Shown here piece by piece: positions 1-7,486 of a stretch of DNA of 64,000 bases. The position numbers and the translations under genes were made by a program. The notes under the pieces are model-generated. The model worked only from the letters and a program-made list of their open reading frames with translations. It ran no database searches and was not told the origin of the DNA. The DNA is from Bin5 sp965204525. GTDB taxonomy: Bacteria; Chloroflexota; Anaerolineae; Caldilineales; Caldilineaceae. Each line of letters begins with the position of its first letter. Position 1 is the first letter of the stretch. The stretch is taken from positions 2,666,001-2,730,000 of the forward strand of contig OZ241994.1 in assembly GCA_965204525.1 (NCBI GenBank). Direction: 5' to 3'.

Positions 1-550
1 CGCCGAGGCGGTCGATCTCAGCGGCGGCCTGCTGGGGGTCGGCGGGCGCAATGTGGATCGAAGCCTTCATGCGGTCGTCCTTGCCGACCCACTCCTCCAA
101 TGTATAGTCGTTGTAGGCGCGGCAGTAGGCGGTCGCGTAGTCGACAGTTGGATGGACGGCAATGTTGTAGGGTCCGCCGCCGCCGCTGAGGACGGCGATG
201 TCGATGCCGTAACGGTCCAGATGTTTCTTGCTACAGACTTCGGGGACTGTTGACGGGTCGGGTTCGTCTTCGGTGCCCTCCCAGAGGTCGGGACGGGCAT
301 GGCCTCCGGGCATATTGGTATAGCCAACATGCGGGGTCATCGAGCCGAAATCTTTGATCTGCTCGACGTATTGCCGCGGCAGGTAAGGGAAGAGAGACTC
401 GATGCCGGGCGGATTGTGATGCACATCGCAGTCGATGATCCGCTGCCGCGCGGCGGTCTCCCGGGCGGGACTCTCCGCCTGAGCTGGTTCGTCTCCATTT
501 GCAGGTGGAACGCCGGCGCTGCCAGTTCGCTCTTTCACCGCTGTGGCCAT
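1..550 (-). CDS. Amidohydrolase-family (amidohydrolase 2) protein, C-terminus outside window
   Basis: An open frame runs without a stop from an ATG at 550 off the left edge, so only about 183 N-terminal residues are visible. The ATG is preceded by a good ribosome site (AAGGAG, 7 nt away). After a low-complexity leader of about 35 residues comes IIDCDVHHNPPG, the Asp-x-His motif that opens the metal-dependent TIM-barrel hydrolases of the amidohydrolase 2 family. A YGIDIAVLSGGGPYNIAVHP stretch and a CRAYNDY segment follow, both typical of this family. Such enzymes hydrolyse or decarboxylate small cyclic or aromatic substrates, but the substrate cannot be told here. It lies on the same strand as the two RraA-family genes upstream, which suggests a shared catabolic locus. 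Family call fairly sure; specific function unknown. Confidence 0.72.
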   Translation of the reverse strand, partial: MATAVKERTGSAGVPPANGDEPAQAESPARETAARQRIIDCDVHHNPPGIESLFPYLPRQYVEQIKDFGSMTPHVGYTNMPGGHARPDLWEGTEDEPDPSTVPEVCSKKHLDRYGIDIAVLSGGGGPYNIAVHPTVDYATAYCRAYNDYTLEEWVGKDDRMKASIHIAPADPQQAAAEIDRLG

Positions 551-673
551 GTTTCGGCTCCTTAATGTTTGCTGCTCCTGCAGCCTCTACGGAGCAGGGG
601 GGACTTTTCGCCCACTACTGTCAGAGGGGCGGGGCAAATCGGCACTCCGCCGCTCGGACTGCCTGTCAAGTCG

Positions 674-1417
674 CTATTCCCTGGCCTGCCTGAGCAGGGC
701 ACGGGCCTGTTCCAGTATTTCCGAACTTGGCGGATAGTGCCTGCCGGGCACGACTTTATCGGCCAGGATCCGTTCCTTTGCCAGTCCCTCGGCGGTCTCA
801 TAGACTTCGGTCAGCTCGACGCACTCCTCGGCGAACCAGGACGGCACGACGACCACACCGTCGTCGTCCCCTACGAGCACGTCGCCGGGACACACGAGCG
901 CGCCGCCGCACTGGATGTTCACGTTTTCCTCAGCCGGGAAGGCCCAAGGCCCGCCGCCGTAGGGGGTGCGGTCGCGGGCGTAGATGATGAGACCGTACTT
1001 TTCCTGGAGCATGATGTCGAGGTCGCGGATGCCGCCGTCGGTTACGACGCCATCGGCGTTGTTCATCCTGAGTTGGAGGGCCTTGACATCGCCGAAGACG
1101 GCGGGGCTGGCATTGCCATAGATGTCGACGACGAGCACGTCGCCGGGGCCGCAGCGGGACATGGCCCTGTAGTCGATAGCGTCCTCGCCGCCGGGCGTCT
1201 GTGCGGCCAGATCCGGGCGGGGCGGCAAGTAGCGCATGGTACGTGCGCGGGCGGCCAGACGCTGGCCCGGCGTGAACGGGCGTACATTTTCCATGAAGGG
1301 AAGGGGCACGCCGGCATAGGTATGGACGATGTGCCACACAGTTGCTACCGGCAGTTTTTTGAAGCGGTCCAGAATTTGCTGCGGTACTTCGACCGGTGTG
1401 AAGGAGCGTTCGGTCAT
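674..1417 (-). CDS. RraA-family protein (dimethylmenaquinone-methyltransferase-like fold), copy 1
   Basis: 247 residues from ATG 1417, chosen over an upstream in-frame ATG because CAGGAG lies just before it and the copy at 1586-2323 starts at the same MTERSF point. The protein has the RraA/HMG-aldolase fold signatures: DVLVVDIYGN, the phosphate/metal loop GVVTDGGIRDLD, and PGDVLVGDDDGVVVVP. Family members are either inhibitors of RNase E (RraA) or class II HMG/CHA-type aldolases and oxaloacetate decarboxylases. The G-x-R-D metal-binding loop and the catabolic neighbourhood favour an aldolase or lyase role, but the substrate is unknown. It is a close paralogue of the next gene, colinear over its whole length, so a tandem duplication is evident. 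Confidence 0.82.
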   Translation of the reverse strand: MTERSFTPVEVPQQILDRFKKLPVATVWHIVHTYAGVPLPFMENVRPFTPGQRLAARARTMRYLPPRPDLAAQTPGGEDAIDYRAMSRCGPGDVLVVDIYGNASPAVFGDVKALQLRMNNADGVVTDGGIRDLDIMLQEKYGLIIYARDRTPYGGGPWAFPAEENVNIQCGGALVCPGDVLVGDDDGVVVVPSWFAEECVELTEVYETAEGLAKERILADKVVPGRHYPPSSEILEQARALLRQARE

Positions 1418-1585
1418 CGGGAGACTCCTGAGACCAGCGAGTGGTGAATGGCTAAGAACACGGTCTGTGCATTTCCAAGATGATACGTGAAATCGGTCGA
1501 TACGTCTACCAGGTACGCTGGAGCGGATAGAATTGCCGGGCACAAGCCGACGGGCTGCCCGGGGCAGGGGTAGATGGGGTTGTTC

Positions 1586-2323
1586 TTACTTCTGTTTGCG
1601 GGCGGCACGCACCTGCTCGTATGTTTCCGGCCCTGGCGGGTAGTACTTGCCCGGCACGACGCCTTCGGCCAGGATACGATTCTTGATCATCTCCTCGGCT
1701 TCCTCGTGCACCTCGGTCAGATCGACGCACTCTTCGGCGAACCAGGAGGGCACGACGACGACGCCGTCGGCATCGCCGACGAGGACATCGCCGGGCCGGA
1801 CGAGGGCGCCGCCGCACTGGACGTCGACATTTTCCTGTGCGGGGATGGCGTAGGGGACGCCCCCGAGGGGCGTGCGATCACGGGCGTAGATGATGAGGCC
1901 GTACTCCTCCTGCACCATGATATCGAGGTCGCGGATGCCGCCGTCGGTGACGACGCCGTCGGCGTTGGTCATCTTGAGCTGGAGCGCTTTGACATCGCCG
2001 AAGATGCAGGGGCGGGCATCGCCCATGACGTCGCAGACGAGGACGTCACCGGGTCCGCAGCGGCCCATGGCCTTGTACTCGGGCGAGTTTTCGCCGATCT
2101 GCACTTCGGCCTGCAGGTCGGGGCGGGGCGGCAGATAGCGCAGGGTGCGGGCGCGGGCGGCGAGTTGCTGGCCCGGCGTGCAGAGGCGCACGTCATTCAT
2201 ATAGGGAAGGGGCACGCCGGCATAGCGATGGACGGAATTCCACACGGTGGCAACCGGCAGTTTCTTGAACCGGTCCAGAATGTGCTGCGGCACTTCGACC
2301 GGGGAGAAGGAGCGTTCGGTCAT
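1586..2323 (-). CDS. RraA-family protein, copy 2 (tandem paralogue)
   Basis: 245 residues from ATG 2323, preceded by CCAGGAGAC as ribosome site; an earlier in-frame ATG has no such site. It carries the same landmarks as its neighbour: MTERSFSPVEVPQ at the start, GVVTDGGIRDLDIM in the middle, PGDVLVGDADGVVVVPSWFA and a PPGPETYEQVR tail. The two proteins differ mainly in the stretch after the PPRPDL motif and in the last 30 residues. Transcription probably runs from here through copy 1 and into the amidohydrolase, with 168 bp between the two copies. As for copy 1, an aldolase/lyase role is more likely than RNase E regulation, but this is inference. Confidence 0.82.
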   Translation of the reverse strand: MTERSFSPVEVPQHILDRFKKLPVATVWNSVHRYAGVPLPYMNDVRLCTPGQQLAARARTLRYLPPRPDLQAEVQIGENSPEYKAMGRCGPGDVLVCDVMGDARPCIFGDVKALQLKMTNADGVVTDGGIRDLDIMVQEEYGLIIYARDRTPLGGVPYAIPAQENVDVQCGGALVRPGDVLVGDADGVVVVPSWFAEECVDLTEVHEEAEEMIKNRILAEGVVPGKYYPPGPETYEQVRAARKQK

Positions 2324-2348
2324 CAGGTGTCTCCTGGTGGGGTGGATA

Positions 2349-3127
2349 CTAGGTCCCGTTGACATTTCGTTTGAGCCAGATCAGAGTAGAAGCGAAATGC
2401 AAGAAAGCCATGTAATGTCGTGCGAGTTTGTCATAGCGAGTGAAAATGCGTCGATACCACTTGATTTTGTTGATGAAACGTTCGACGATGTTGCGTTCTC
2501 GGTAGCGGATTCGGTCATAGTCTCGTGGTTGTTTGCGATTGCGACGAGAGGGGATGACCACCTCGACCTGTTGGGCTGCGAGCAGTTCTCGCAAAGGGTC
2601 GGCATCGTAGCCTTTATCGGCAATGACGGCGTCAAAATCGAAGGGGGCGAGCAACGATTCAGCTTGGGTCATATCATGGCGTTCACCAGCGGTCAATATG
2701 AACTTCAGAGGCAGGCCAAGGGCATCGACGAGGAGATGGATCTTGCTGCTGAATCCGCCCCGGCTCCGACCTAGGCACTGTTCTTGCTGAGGGCCCCCTT
2801 TTTTGAGCCGCCGGCTGCGCACATATGGGCACGTACAGCTGTACTGTCGGGCATCACGGCTGCCATCTCTGGGTCCTGGGCGAACTGCGTGAACATGTCG
2901 GCCCAGATACCATTCTCTTCCCAACGGGAATAGCGCTTGAATACACTGTTCCACTTGCCATAACTCTCTGGCAGTTCACGCCACTGGGTGCCGGTGCGCA
3001 GTATCCAATAAACTGCCTCAATGAAACGGCGACACTCTCCCTCTTGGCCTGCGTACACACGAGAGTGTCCTTGCAGAAATGCGTAAAGTTTCTGCCACTG
3101 ATGGTCGGCAATTCTCTTTCTAAACAT
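2349..3127 (-). CDS. IS5-family DDE transposase, made by -1 programmed frameshift
   Basis: The first frame runs from ATG 3127 (MFRKRIADHQW) to a stop at 2771. The second, in the -1 frame, ends at 2349. They overlap around an A_AAA_AAG heptamer at 2804-2798. A -1 slip there joins AGGSKK to GGPQQEQ and gives a product of about 259 residues, the usual length for the group. The catalytic triad is complete across the join: Asp in VMPDSTAVRAH (frame 1), Asp in VIADKGYD, and Glu in RNIVERFINKIKW followed by the YDK of the C-terminal motif (frame 2). GRSRGGFSSKIH is the usual strand before the second Asp. The stop codon TAG is formed by the flanking CTAG, so it comes from the target site rather than from the element. 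A longer first-frame start at 3169 would lie inside the terminal repeat and is unlikely. Confidence 0.88.
2798..2804 (-). promoter_or_regulatory. -1 ribosomal frameshift heptamer in the transposase
   Basis: The heptamer A_AAA_AAG in the first frame is a classic -1 slippery site. The second-frame continuation (KKGGPQQEQCLGRSRGG) matches IS5 transposases immediately after it, and the first frame ends 30 nt further on. This placement is what links the two frames into one protein. Confidence 0.75.
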
Positions 3128-3179
3128 CCTGCTATTGTCGCCAATGTGACTGAATAAATCAAATGTCAACGAGCCCTAG

Positions 3180-3546
3180 GCTATTTGCTGCGCGCAGAGC
3201 GCGTTCAGATAGAGAGATAGCACTGCATTGGACTCACGGGACGCGCTTGATGGGGCCGACATCTGCACAAGCCAGGGGACAGTTCTGTCTCTGGTTGGGA
3301 ACTGTACCAATGCAGCGTCTGGGGGAGGCCCCAGTCCCGCCGTGATCATACCCGAAAACGGAGGAAATGCCTATCAGAAAGGATAGTTGGATTCGGTCCA
3401 AAGCGGAGAGAGTTTCGGGTGGTCCTGAGCCCAGGTCAGGGAAGAATGACCGTTTGCAGCGGCGGATATTCTCTGAAACGATTTCAGTGCGGAGGCGATT
3501 TCAGTGTAAGATAGACAGATTGTGCCCGCTACGGAAAAGCCCCTCT
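3180..3546. other. Intergenic region between IS element and MFS gene
   Basis: No convincing coding sequence on either strand. The only structure seen is an 11-bp direct repeat, CGATTTCAGTG, at 3479-3489 and 3496-3506 (17-bp period), shortly upstream of the transporter. TAAGAT at 3507-3512 could be a -10 box for that gene, so the repeat would lie where a regulator could act. This is suggestive only. Confidence 0.4.
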
Positions 3547-4929
3547 ATGAAATCGAGTGAATCCACGCCAGCCGCCGCTGCGACGCGGTCGCATTGGGGT
3601 CTGCTGATTGCCCTGATGATACCGGTCGGCATGGCGACGATGAATATGTCGATGTTCGGCGTGGCTCTGCCGACGGTCCGGGATGCGTTCGCGGTGGAGG
3701 CGGACATGACGGCCTGGCTGCTGGCGGCTTACAGTCTGCCGTTCGTTATATTCATGCCGCTGTACGGCAAGCTGGGGGACAGCCTGGGCAAGGCGCGTCT
3801 CTTCCAGAGCGGGATCGTTTTCTTTTTTGCAGGCTCCTTGATCTGTCTGCTGGCGAAAAGCTTGCCGCAGCTCCTGATCGGCCGCGTTCTTCAGGGGATG
3901 GGCACGGCCGGCTACTACCCCCTTTGCATCGCCATTATCGCGGAGCGCTTTCCCGCGGGGCAGCGCGGCAGGGCGATGGGAACGTGGAGCTCGGTGGCGC
4001 CGGGCGCGTCGACGTTGGGGCCGTTGCTGGGCGGGTATGCCGTCGCTAATTTCGGCTGGAACTACGTATTCGTACCGAGCCTGCTGGTTGCGCTCATCGC
4101 CTTGTGGGCGGCGTACCTGCGGGTACCGTCGCAGCGCCCGATTCGCGGGGAGGGGCTGCAGGCTTTCGACTGGCTGGGCGCGGCCTTGCTGGGGGGAGCG
4201 CTCGTATTCGCCATCTTTTACCTCTCGAGCCGCACGGTAACGGGTGTCGAACCGCTGCGGGACTGGCGGTTGCTGGCGGCGGCGGCCGGTTTCGGGCTGC
4301 TATTCTGGCGGCGGGAAGGCCGGACGCCCCGGCCGCTTGTCAATTTCTCACTCTACCGGCGCAAAAATTTCGGGGTCGCCTCGCTGGCGGCCGGCTTCCG
4401 CATGGTGATCATGCACACGGCCAACTTTCTGAACGTTCTGTTTCTGACCGATGTATACGGGTTGGATGCGATTGGACTAGGCATCTTCACGACGATCTTT
4501 TCCGGGGCGATTTTTGCCACGACCCAGGTGGGAGGCCAGTTGTCGGACCGGATACACGGCCGCTGGATTGTGGGAGGGAGCTTCGCTATCATGATCTGTT
4601 CGCTGGCCGGCCTGGCATTGTTCCCGCTGCCGCTGCTGGGGGCGGCGGCGTTGATGCTGACGCAGTCGCTGGCGGGAGGGTTGGCGATGGCTGCGCTTCA
4701 TCGTGCGGCGATGGAGGAGATCCCCATGGAAGAGAGCGGGTCTGCGGCCGGGTTATACAGCACGGCGCGATTTGGCGGCGGTGTCGTCGGCGCGACGATC
4801 GCGGGCGTGGGGCTGCAGCAGGCACTCCTGATTGCCCCGGGGCCGTTGGCGGCTTACCAGTGGGTTTTCGGAGGGGTTGCGGTGATCAGTCTGGCGAGTT
4901 TGGCGGTGGCGTGGAGGTTGGAGCGGTAG
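3547..4929 (+). CDS. MFS transporter, drug:H+ antiporter DHA2-like
   Basis: 460 residues from ATG 3547 (MKSSEST), taken instead of an upstream start because the 60 preceding residues are charged and not membrane-like. The first helix (LLIALMIPVGMATMNMSMFG) leads into the family signature ALPTVRDAF. Loop 2-3 has PLYGKLGDSLGKARLF, the conserved motif A of MFS exporters. Later comes GRVLQGMGTAG, close to motif C of the multidrug antiporters (EmrB/QacA type). Hydrophobic segments suit about 12-14 transmembrane helices. It likely exports a small hydrophobic compound by proton exchange. No regulator is adjacent. Its last 44 bp are overlapped on the other strand by the methyltransferase gene. Confidence 0.85.
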   Translation: MKSSESTPAAAATRSHWGLLIALMIPVGMATMNMSMFGVALPTVRDAFAVEADMTAWLLAAYSLPFVIFMPLYGKLGDSLGKARLFQSGIVFFFAGSLICLLAKSLPQLLIGRVLQGMGTAGYYPLCIAIIAERFPAGQRGRAMGTWSSVAPGASTLGPLLGGYAVANFGWNYVFVPSLLVALIALWAAYLRVPSQRPIRGEGLQAFDWLGAALLGGALVFAIFYLSSRTVTGVEPLRDWRLLAAAAGFGLLFWRREGRTPRPLVNFSLYRRKNFGVASLAAGFRMVIMHTANFLNVLFLTDVYGLDAIGLGIFTTIFSGAIFATTQVGGQLSDRIHGRWIVGGSFAIMICSLAGLALFPLPLLGAAALMLTQSLAGGLAMAALHRAAMEEIPMEESGSAAGLYSTARFGGGVVGATIAGVGLQQALLIAPGPLAAYQWVFGGVAVISLASLAVAWRLER

Positions 4930-5839
4930 GGGTATAGTTCTGTGCGCCGGACTGCTTCAACTGCAATAGCTGCTGCTGTGACCCAGCAGGCCGATATTCG
5001 CTATCCAACAATTCCAACGATTCGAAATCATAATTCGCAATAGCAACTTCCTGATTTACTACCCTTTCAGAACCGTTCTTCTTTCTTTTCATCCCTGAGA
5101 ATGACTGAATTGTGCGAATGGAGAAACCTTCATACATCTCTCGCACTTCAGGAATATCGTAGGATGAGAGTATCCATTTACATTTGGTCTTGGACAGTCG
5201 AATTGCGAGACGGTGATGATCTTCCCAATCCTGCATATTGTGCTTATAATTACACCCGTTTTGAGGGTAAGGAGGATCGATATACATAAATGTACTCTTA
5301 CGGTCATAACGATCTACACATCGCTCCCAAGGCAAATTCTCAATAATGACCGTTTGCAATCGGGTATGGACAGGACGCAAGCGATCTTCGAGATGCTTGA
5401 GCGCTCCAATCAGTCGATTCCCATGCCCCCCATCTGTGATGCTGGTCTGAAAACGCGGATAGTCAAGTTCTCCACCCCAACCAGCCATCAATATATAGTA
5501 AAAACGATGGGCACGTTCCACCACTGAGAGGTTATCAATATCCTGATCTGCCAAGAATTCAAACTTCGCGCGAGAAACGATCTCCCACTCAAATGATTGG
5601 ATTAACTCTTCGGGCTGCGTTTTGAGCACTGTAAAAAAATTCACTAATTCCTGATCGATATCGTTTAAGACCTCAACCCGACTCGGCGCCTTTCCGAACA
5701 GCACCCAACCGGCGCCTGCAAAAGGCTCGACATAGCAGGTATGTTGCGGAATCAGTGGAATAATATGTTTACGCAAGCGCGATTTTCCCCCGACCCAACG
5801 AATAGGGCTATTGATCATTTTGTGTCTGGAAGGACTCAT
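4886..5839 (-). CDS. D12-class N6-adenine DNA methyltransferase of a type II R-M system
   Basis: 317 residues from ATG 5839, which has AAGG upstream; the frame could also begin at a TTG seven codons earlier. It methylates adenine in a short DNA target using S-adenosylmethionine. Visible motifs in order: WVGGKSRLRKHI (residues 15-26), VEPFAGAGWVLF (37-48, SAM-binding motif I), VLNDID, and catalytic DPPY at 188-191 (IDPPYPQNG). The order matches Dam-like alpha-class enzymes. The C-terminal tail is rich in Gln, Pro and Thr, continues about 40 residues past the family's usual end, and reads antisense into the MFS gene. The original stop was therefore probably lost when the island joined this locus. 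Codon use is A/T-richer than in the neighbours. It is divergent from the controller and nuclease genes. Confidence 0.9.
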   Translation of the reverse strand: MSPSRHKMINSPIRWVGGKSRLRKHIIPLIPQHTCYVEPFAGAGWVLFGKAPSRVEVLNDIDQELVNFFTVLKTQPEELIQSFEWEIVSRAKFEFLADQDIDNLSVVERAHRFYYILMAGWGGELDYPRFQTSITDGGHGNRLIGALKHLEDRLRPVHTRLQTVIIENLPWERCVDRYDRKSTFMYIDPPYPQNGCNYKHNMQDWEDHHRLAIRLSKTKCKWILSSYDIPEVREMYEGFSIRTIQSFSGMKRKKNGSERVVNQEVAIANYDFESLELLDSEYRPAGSQQQLLQLKQSGAQNYTPTAPTSTPPPNSPD

Positions 5840-5863
5840 TCTATTACCTTTCAAGCTCAAATA

Positions 5864-5876
5864 TCTCTATTAGAGA
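5864..5876. promoter_or_regulatory. Perfect 13-nt palindrome upstream of the methyltransferase
   Basis: TCTCTA-T-TAGAGA lies 25 bp upstream of the methyltransferase start, in the 130-bp divergent region shared with the controller gene. A controller or autorepressing methyltransferase could bind here to time expression. Function is inferred from position and symmetry only. Confidence 0.45.
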
Positions 5877-5902
5877 CATTATAACATCAGTGGAATCAAA
5901 AG

Positions 5903-5923
5903 TCAAGGCTTGAACATATGTTC
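5903..5923. promoter_or_regulatory. Overlapping palindromes upstream of the controller gene (candidate C-box)
   Basis: TCAAGGCTTGA at 5903-5913 overlaps GAACATATGTTC (perfect, 5912-5923). Paired operators just upstream of the C gene are the usual arrangement in controller-regulated restriction systems, where one site activates and the second represses. The sequence is not a known C-box consensus, so the assignment rests on layout. Confidence 0.5.
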
Positions 5924-5969
5924 CGGCAAGTTCAGAGTATACCTTTACAGCAACAATGTAGCAAATCGA

Positions 5970-6221
5970 ATGAATAGTGCAAATCGTTTTGGAGAAAAAT
6001 TACGCAGCCTTCGTCTGCAGCATAAGATGACTCTCAAAAAACTCTCAGAACAGTTGGGGTACGCTACTCACAGCTATATTAATGAAATTGAACTCGGACG
6101 CAAATCACCAACGGTAGAGCTTGTTGTGAGGGTATCACAGTTGTTCGATGTATCCACAGACATATTGCTCAGAGATGACCTTGACTTAGACGTTTCAGGC
6201 CTGCCTAATGGGAAAGAGTAA
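5970..6221 (+). CDS. XRE-family helix-turn-helix protein, likely R-M controller (C) protein
   Basis: 83 residues from ATG 5970 (MNSANRFGEKLRSLR). The core FGEKLRSLRLQHKMTLKKLSEQ-LGYATHSYINEIELGRK-SPTVELVVRVSQLFDV is a typical Cro/C1 five-helix domain, and the size matches controller proteins of type II systems. Its stop overlaps the start of the next gene (TAATG), so the two are translationally coupled. That layout, with a divergent methyltransferase, is the standard C-R arrangement in which C delays nuclease synthesis until host DNA is methylated. A longer start 20 codons upstream is possible but would overlap the palindromes. Confidence 0.8.
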   Translation: MNSANRFGEKLRSLRLQHKMTLKKLSEQLGYATHSYINEIELGRKSPTVELVVRVSQLFDVSTDILLRDDLDLDVSGLPNGKE

Positions 6222-7015
6222 TGTCTATTCCTTTCGTTGATCGACCTCCTTTTCCAACGGAGATTGAAAAATTCAGATTGATACTGAGTACCTATCAGGA
6301 TGGCAGTGGGATGCTGGTCAGCGAGGACTTTACGCTTCCAGGCTGGCGGGACTTCGAGCGTACAGTGGCCGCAGTCCTTGGCGGCACTACTCTGGAGAGC
6401 AAGTTCATTTATGACGTGTTGATCGAAATAGGACAAGGTAGAGATCCAATAGGAATTTCCTGTAAAATGCGGGGCACATTGCGTGATGTGCAGCGCAAAA
6501 ACCATGTTACAATCGAACTTTCAAACGCCTCTGGAGAATTCTGGGATGCGATCAAGGAGAGGGGGATTACACAGGAATCCTATCATATGTATCCCGATCA
6601 AATTGGTTCTATTCTGATCGATATAGTTGAAGGCTGGCATGGCAGCGTTGGGATTGAGAATTGGGGGCCAATTGATACTTCACGTAGTTTCTTTCTTACG
6701 CTCCAATGGGACAAGAATTCTGGTATGTATCAATTGTTTCAATATCCGATCGATCTGCCCGACCCTACACAACTCTGCTGGGAAGTTACCAAACGAAGGC
6801 TAATCGGGACAGATAGCCTTGGTAGGCTGTTTGAATGGTATGGACTGTCAGGTGGACAGTTGAAATACTACCCCTCTGTTGATTGGGCGAGTTGGCACTC
6901 AGAGCCTTTTGCACTCGAACCACTACCCGATGACCTAGAACTAGGCCTTCAAAACAAAGCCAAGCTGTACTTTCCAGAAAAATGGGATCGATTGTCAGGC
7001 ATTAAGGTCAAATAA
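6221..7015 (+). CDS. Probable type II restriction endonuclease (family not recognised)
   Basis: 264 residues, starting inside the stop of the controller gene. I do not recognise a named family. The identification rests on context: a D12 methyltransferase and a controller protein with no other nuclease candidate. The segment LESKFIYDVLIEIGQGRDPIGISCKMRG (about residues 57-84) has the spacing of a PD-(D/E)xK active site, with Glu58 or Asp64, Asp75 and Lys82 as candidate residues. It leads into VTIELSNASGEFWDAI, which would be the following strand and helix. Low G+C, as in the rest of the island. The 3' end overlaps the converging gene by 21 bp. Confidence 0.6.
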   Translation: MSIPFVDRPPFPTEIEKFRLILSTYQDGSGMLVSEDFTLPGWRDFERTVAAVLGGTTLESKFIYDVLIEIGQGRDPIGISCKMRGTLRDVQRKNHVTIELSNASGEFWDAIKERGITQESYHMYPDQIGSILIDIVEGWHGSVGIENWGPIDTSRSFFLTLQWDKNSGMYQLFQYPIDLPDPTQLCWEVTKRRLIGTDSLGRLFEWYGLSGGQLKYYPSVDWASWHSEPFALEPLPDDLELGLQNKAKLYFPEKWDRLSGIKVK

Positions 7016-7456
7016 GGTTCCTGTCTGGTTTATAGGGCTTACTCCTAAGAAATGCAGTCGCTTTCGCCTGCCATCTGCATAGTTGGAATAGCCCCTCACT
7101 CCATGTTGTACGTTTCCACGGCCTAATATCTGAGCATGAAGTAAAGCACGATGTCCGGGTGACGACCCATTGTTCCGGCCTAGATTGGCGATAATCCAGT
7201 CATCGTAAATGTCTCTGAGTTCCTCATGGCAGACCCATCTACCTTGTCCGAAAGCAAGCATGGTATCAATAAATAGGTCATTTTCTTGTTGTGTTGGTTG
7301 ATGCTGTGCCGTAGTCATGATATGATCTGACGCCTTTCGGAGGTCGCGCATTGGCTTCTTCCATTTGTCCGCCACCACGGTTCGGCTAGCGTTGAGATCA
7401 AGAAAACCTAACCGACGAATTCGTTCAAGTTGCCTTTCAGCGGAATGAAGGGGCAC
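6995..7456 (-). CDS. Hypothetical protein or gene remnant at the island edge
   Basis: Open frame of 153 residues from a GTG at 7456. No plausible ATG exists and an in-frame stop lies just upstream, at the end of the methyltransferase gene (7487). No family is recognised. The visible content is a charged N-terminal helix (AERQLERIRRLGFLDLN) and a WVCHEELRDIYDDWIIANLG stretch. It converges on, and overlaps, the putative nuclease. Lack of a convincing ribosome site and its place at the border of the A+T-rich island suggest a 3' fragment of a gene cut by the insertion. A genuine small protein is still possible. Confidence 0.4.
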   Translation of the reverse strand: MPLHSAERQLERIRRLGFLDLNASRTVVADKWKKPMRDLRKASDHIMTTAQHQPTQQENDLFIDTMLAFGQGRWVCHEELRDIYDDWIIANLGRNNGSSPGHRALLHAQILGRGNVQHGVRGYSNYADGRRKRLHFLGVSPINQTGTLFDLNA

Positions 7457-7486
7457 GGTACCACGGAAGGCGGTCTCCCGATCACT

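Larger units (their letters stand above)
2349..3179. mobile_element. IS5-family insertion sequence (IS427-like group), apparently complete
   Basis: About 0.82 kb. The ends are imperfect 15-bp inverted repeats at 2353-2367 and 3161-3175 (13 of 15 match; shared core CGTTGACATTT). Both are flanked by CTAG (2349-2352 and 3176-3179), as expected for IS5-type target choice (YTAR, 2-4 bp duplicated). It carries one transposase split over two frames. The element sits between the RraA gene and the MFS gene and does not visibly break a gene. Intact ends, matching flanks and an undamaged DDE set suggest recent arrival and possible activity. Confidence 0.88.

Noticed and set aside
569..1447. Long plus-strand open frames opposite the RraA genes (569-1447, 1574-2362)
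   Set aside because: They mirror the codon pattern of the minus-strand RraA genes, lack ribosome sites and resemble no protein family.
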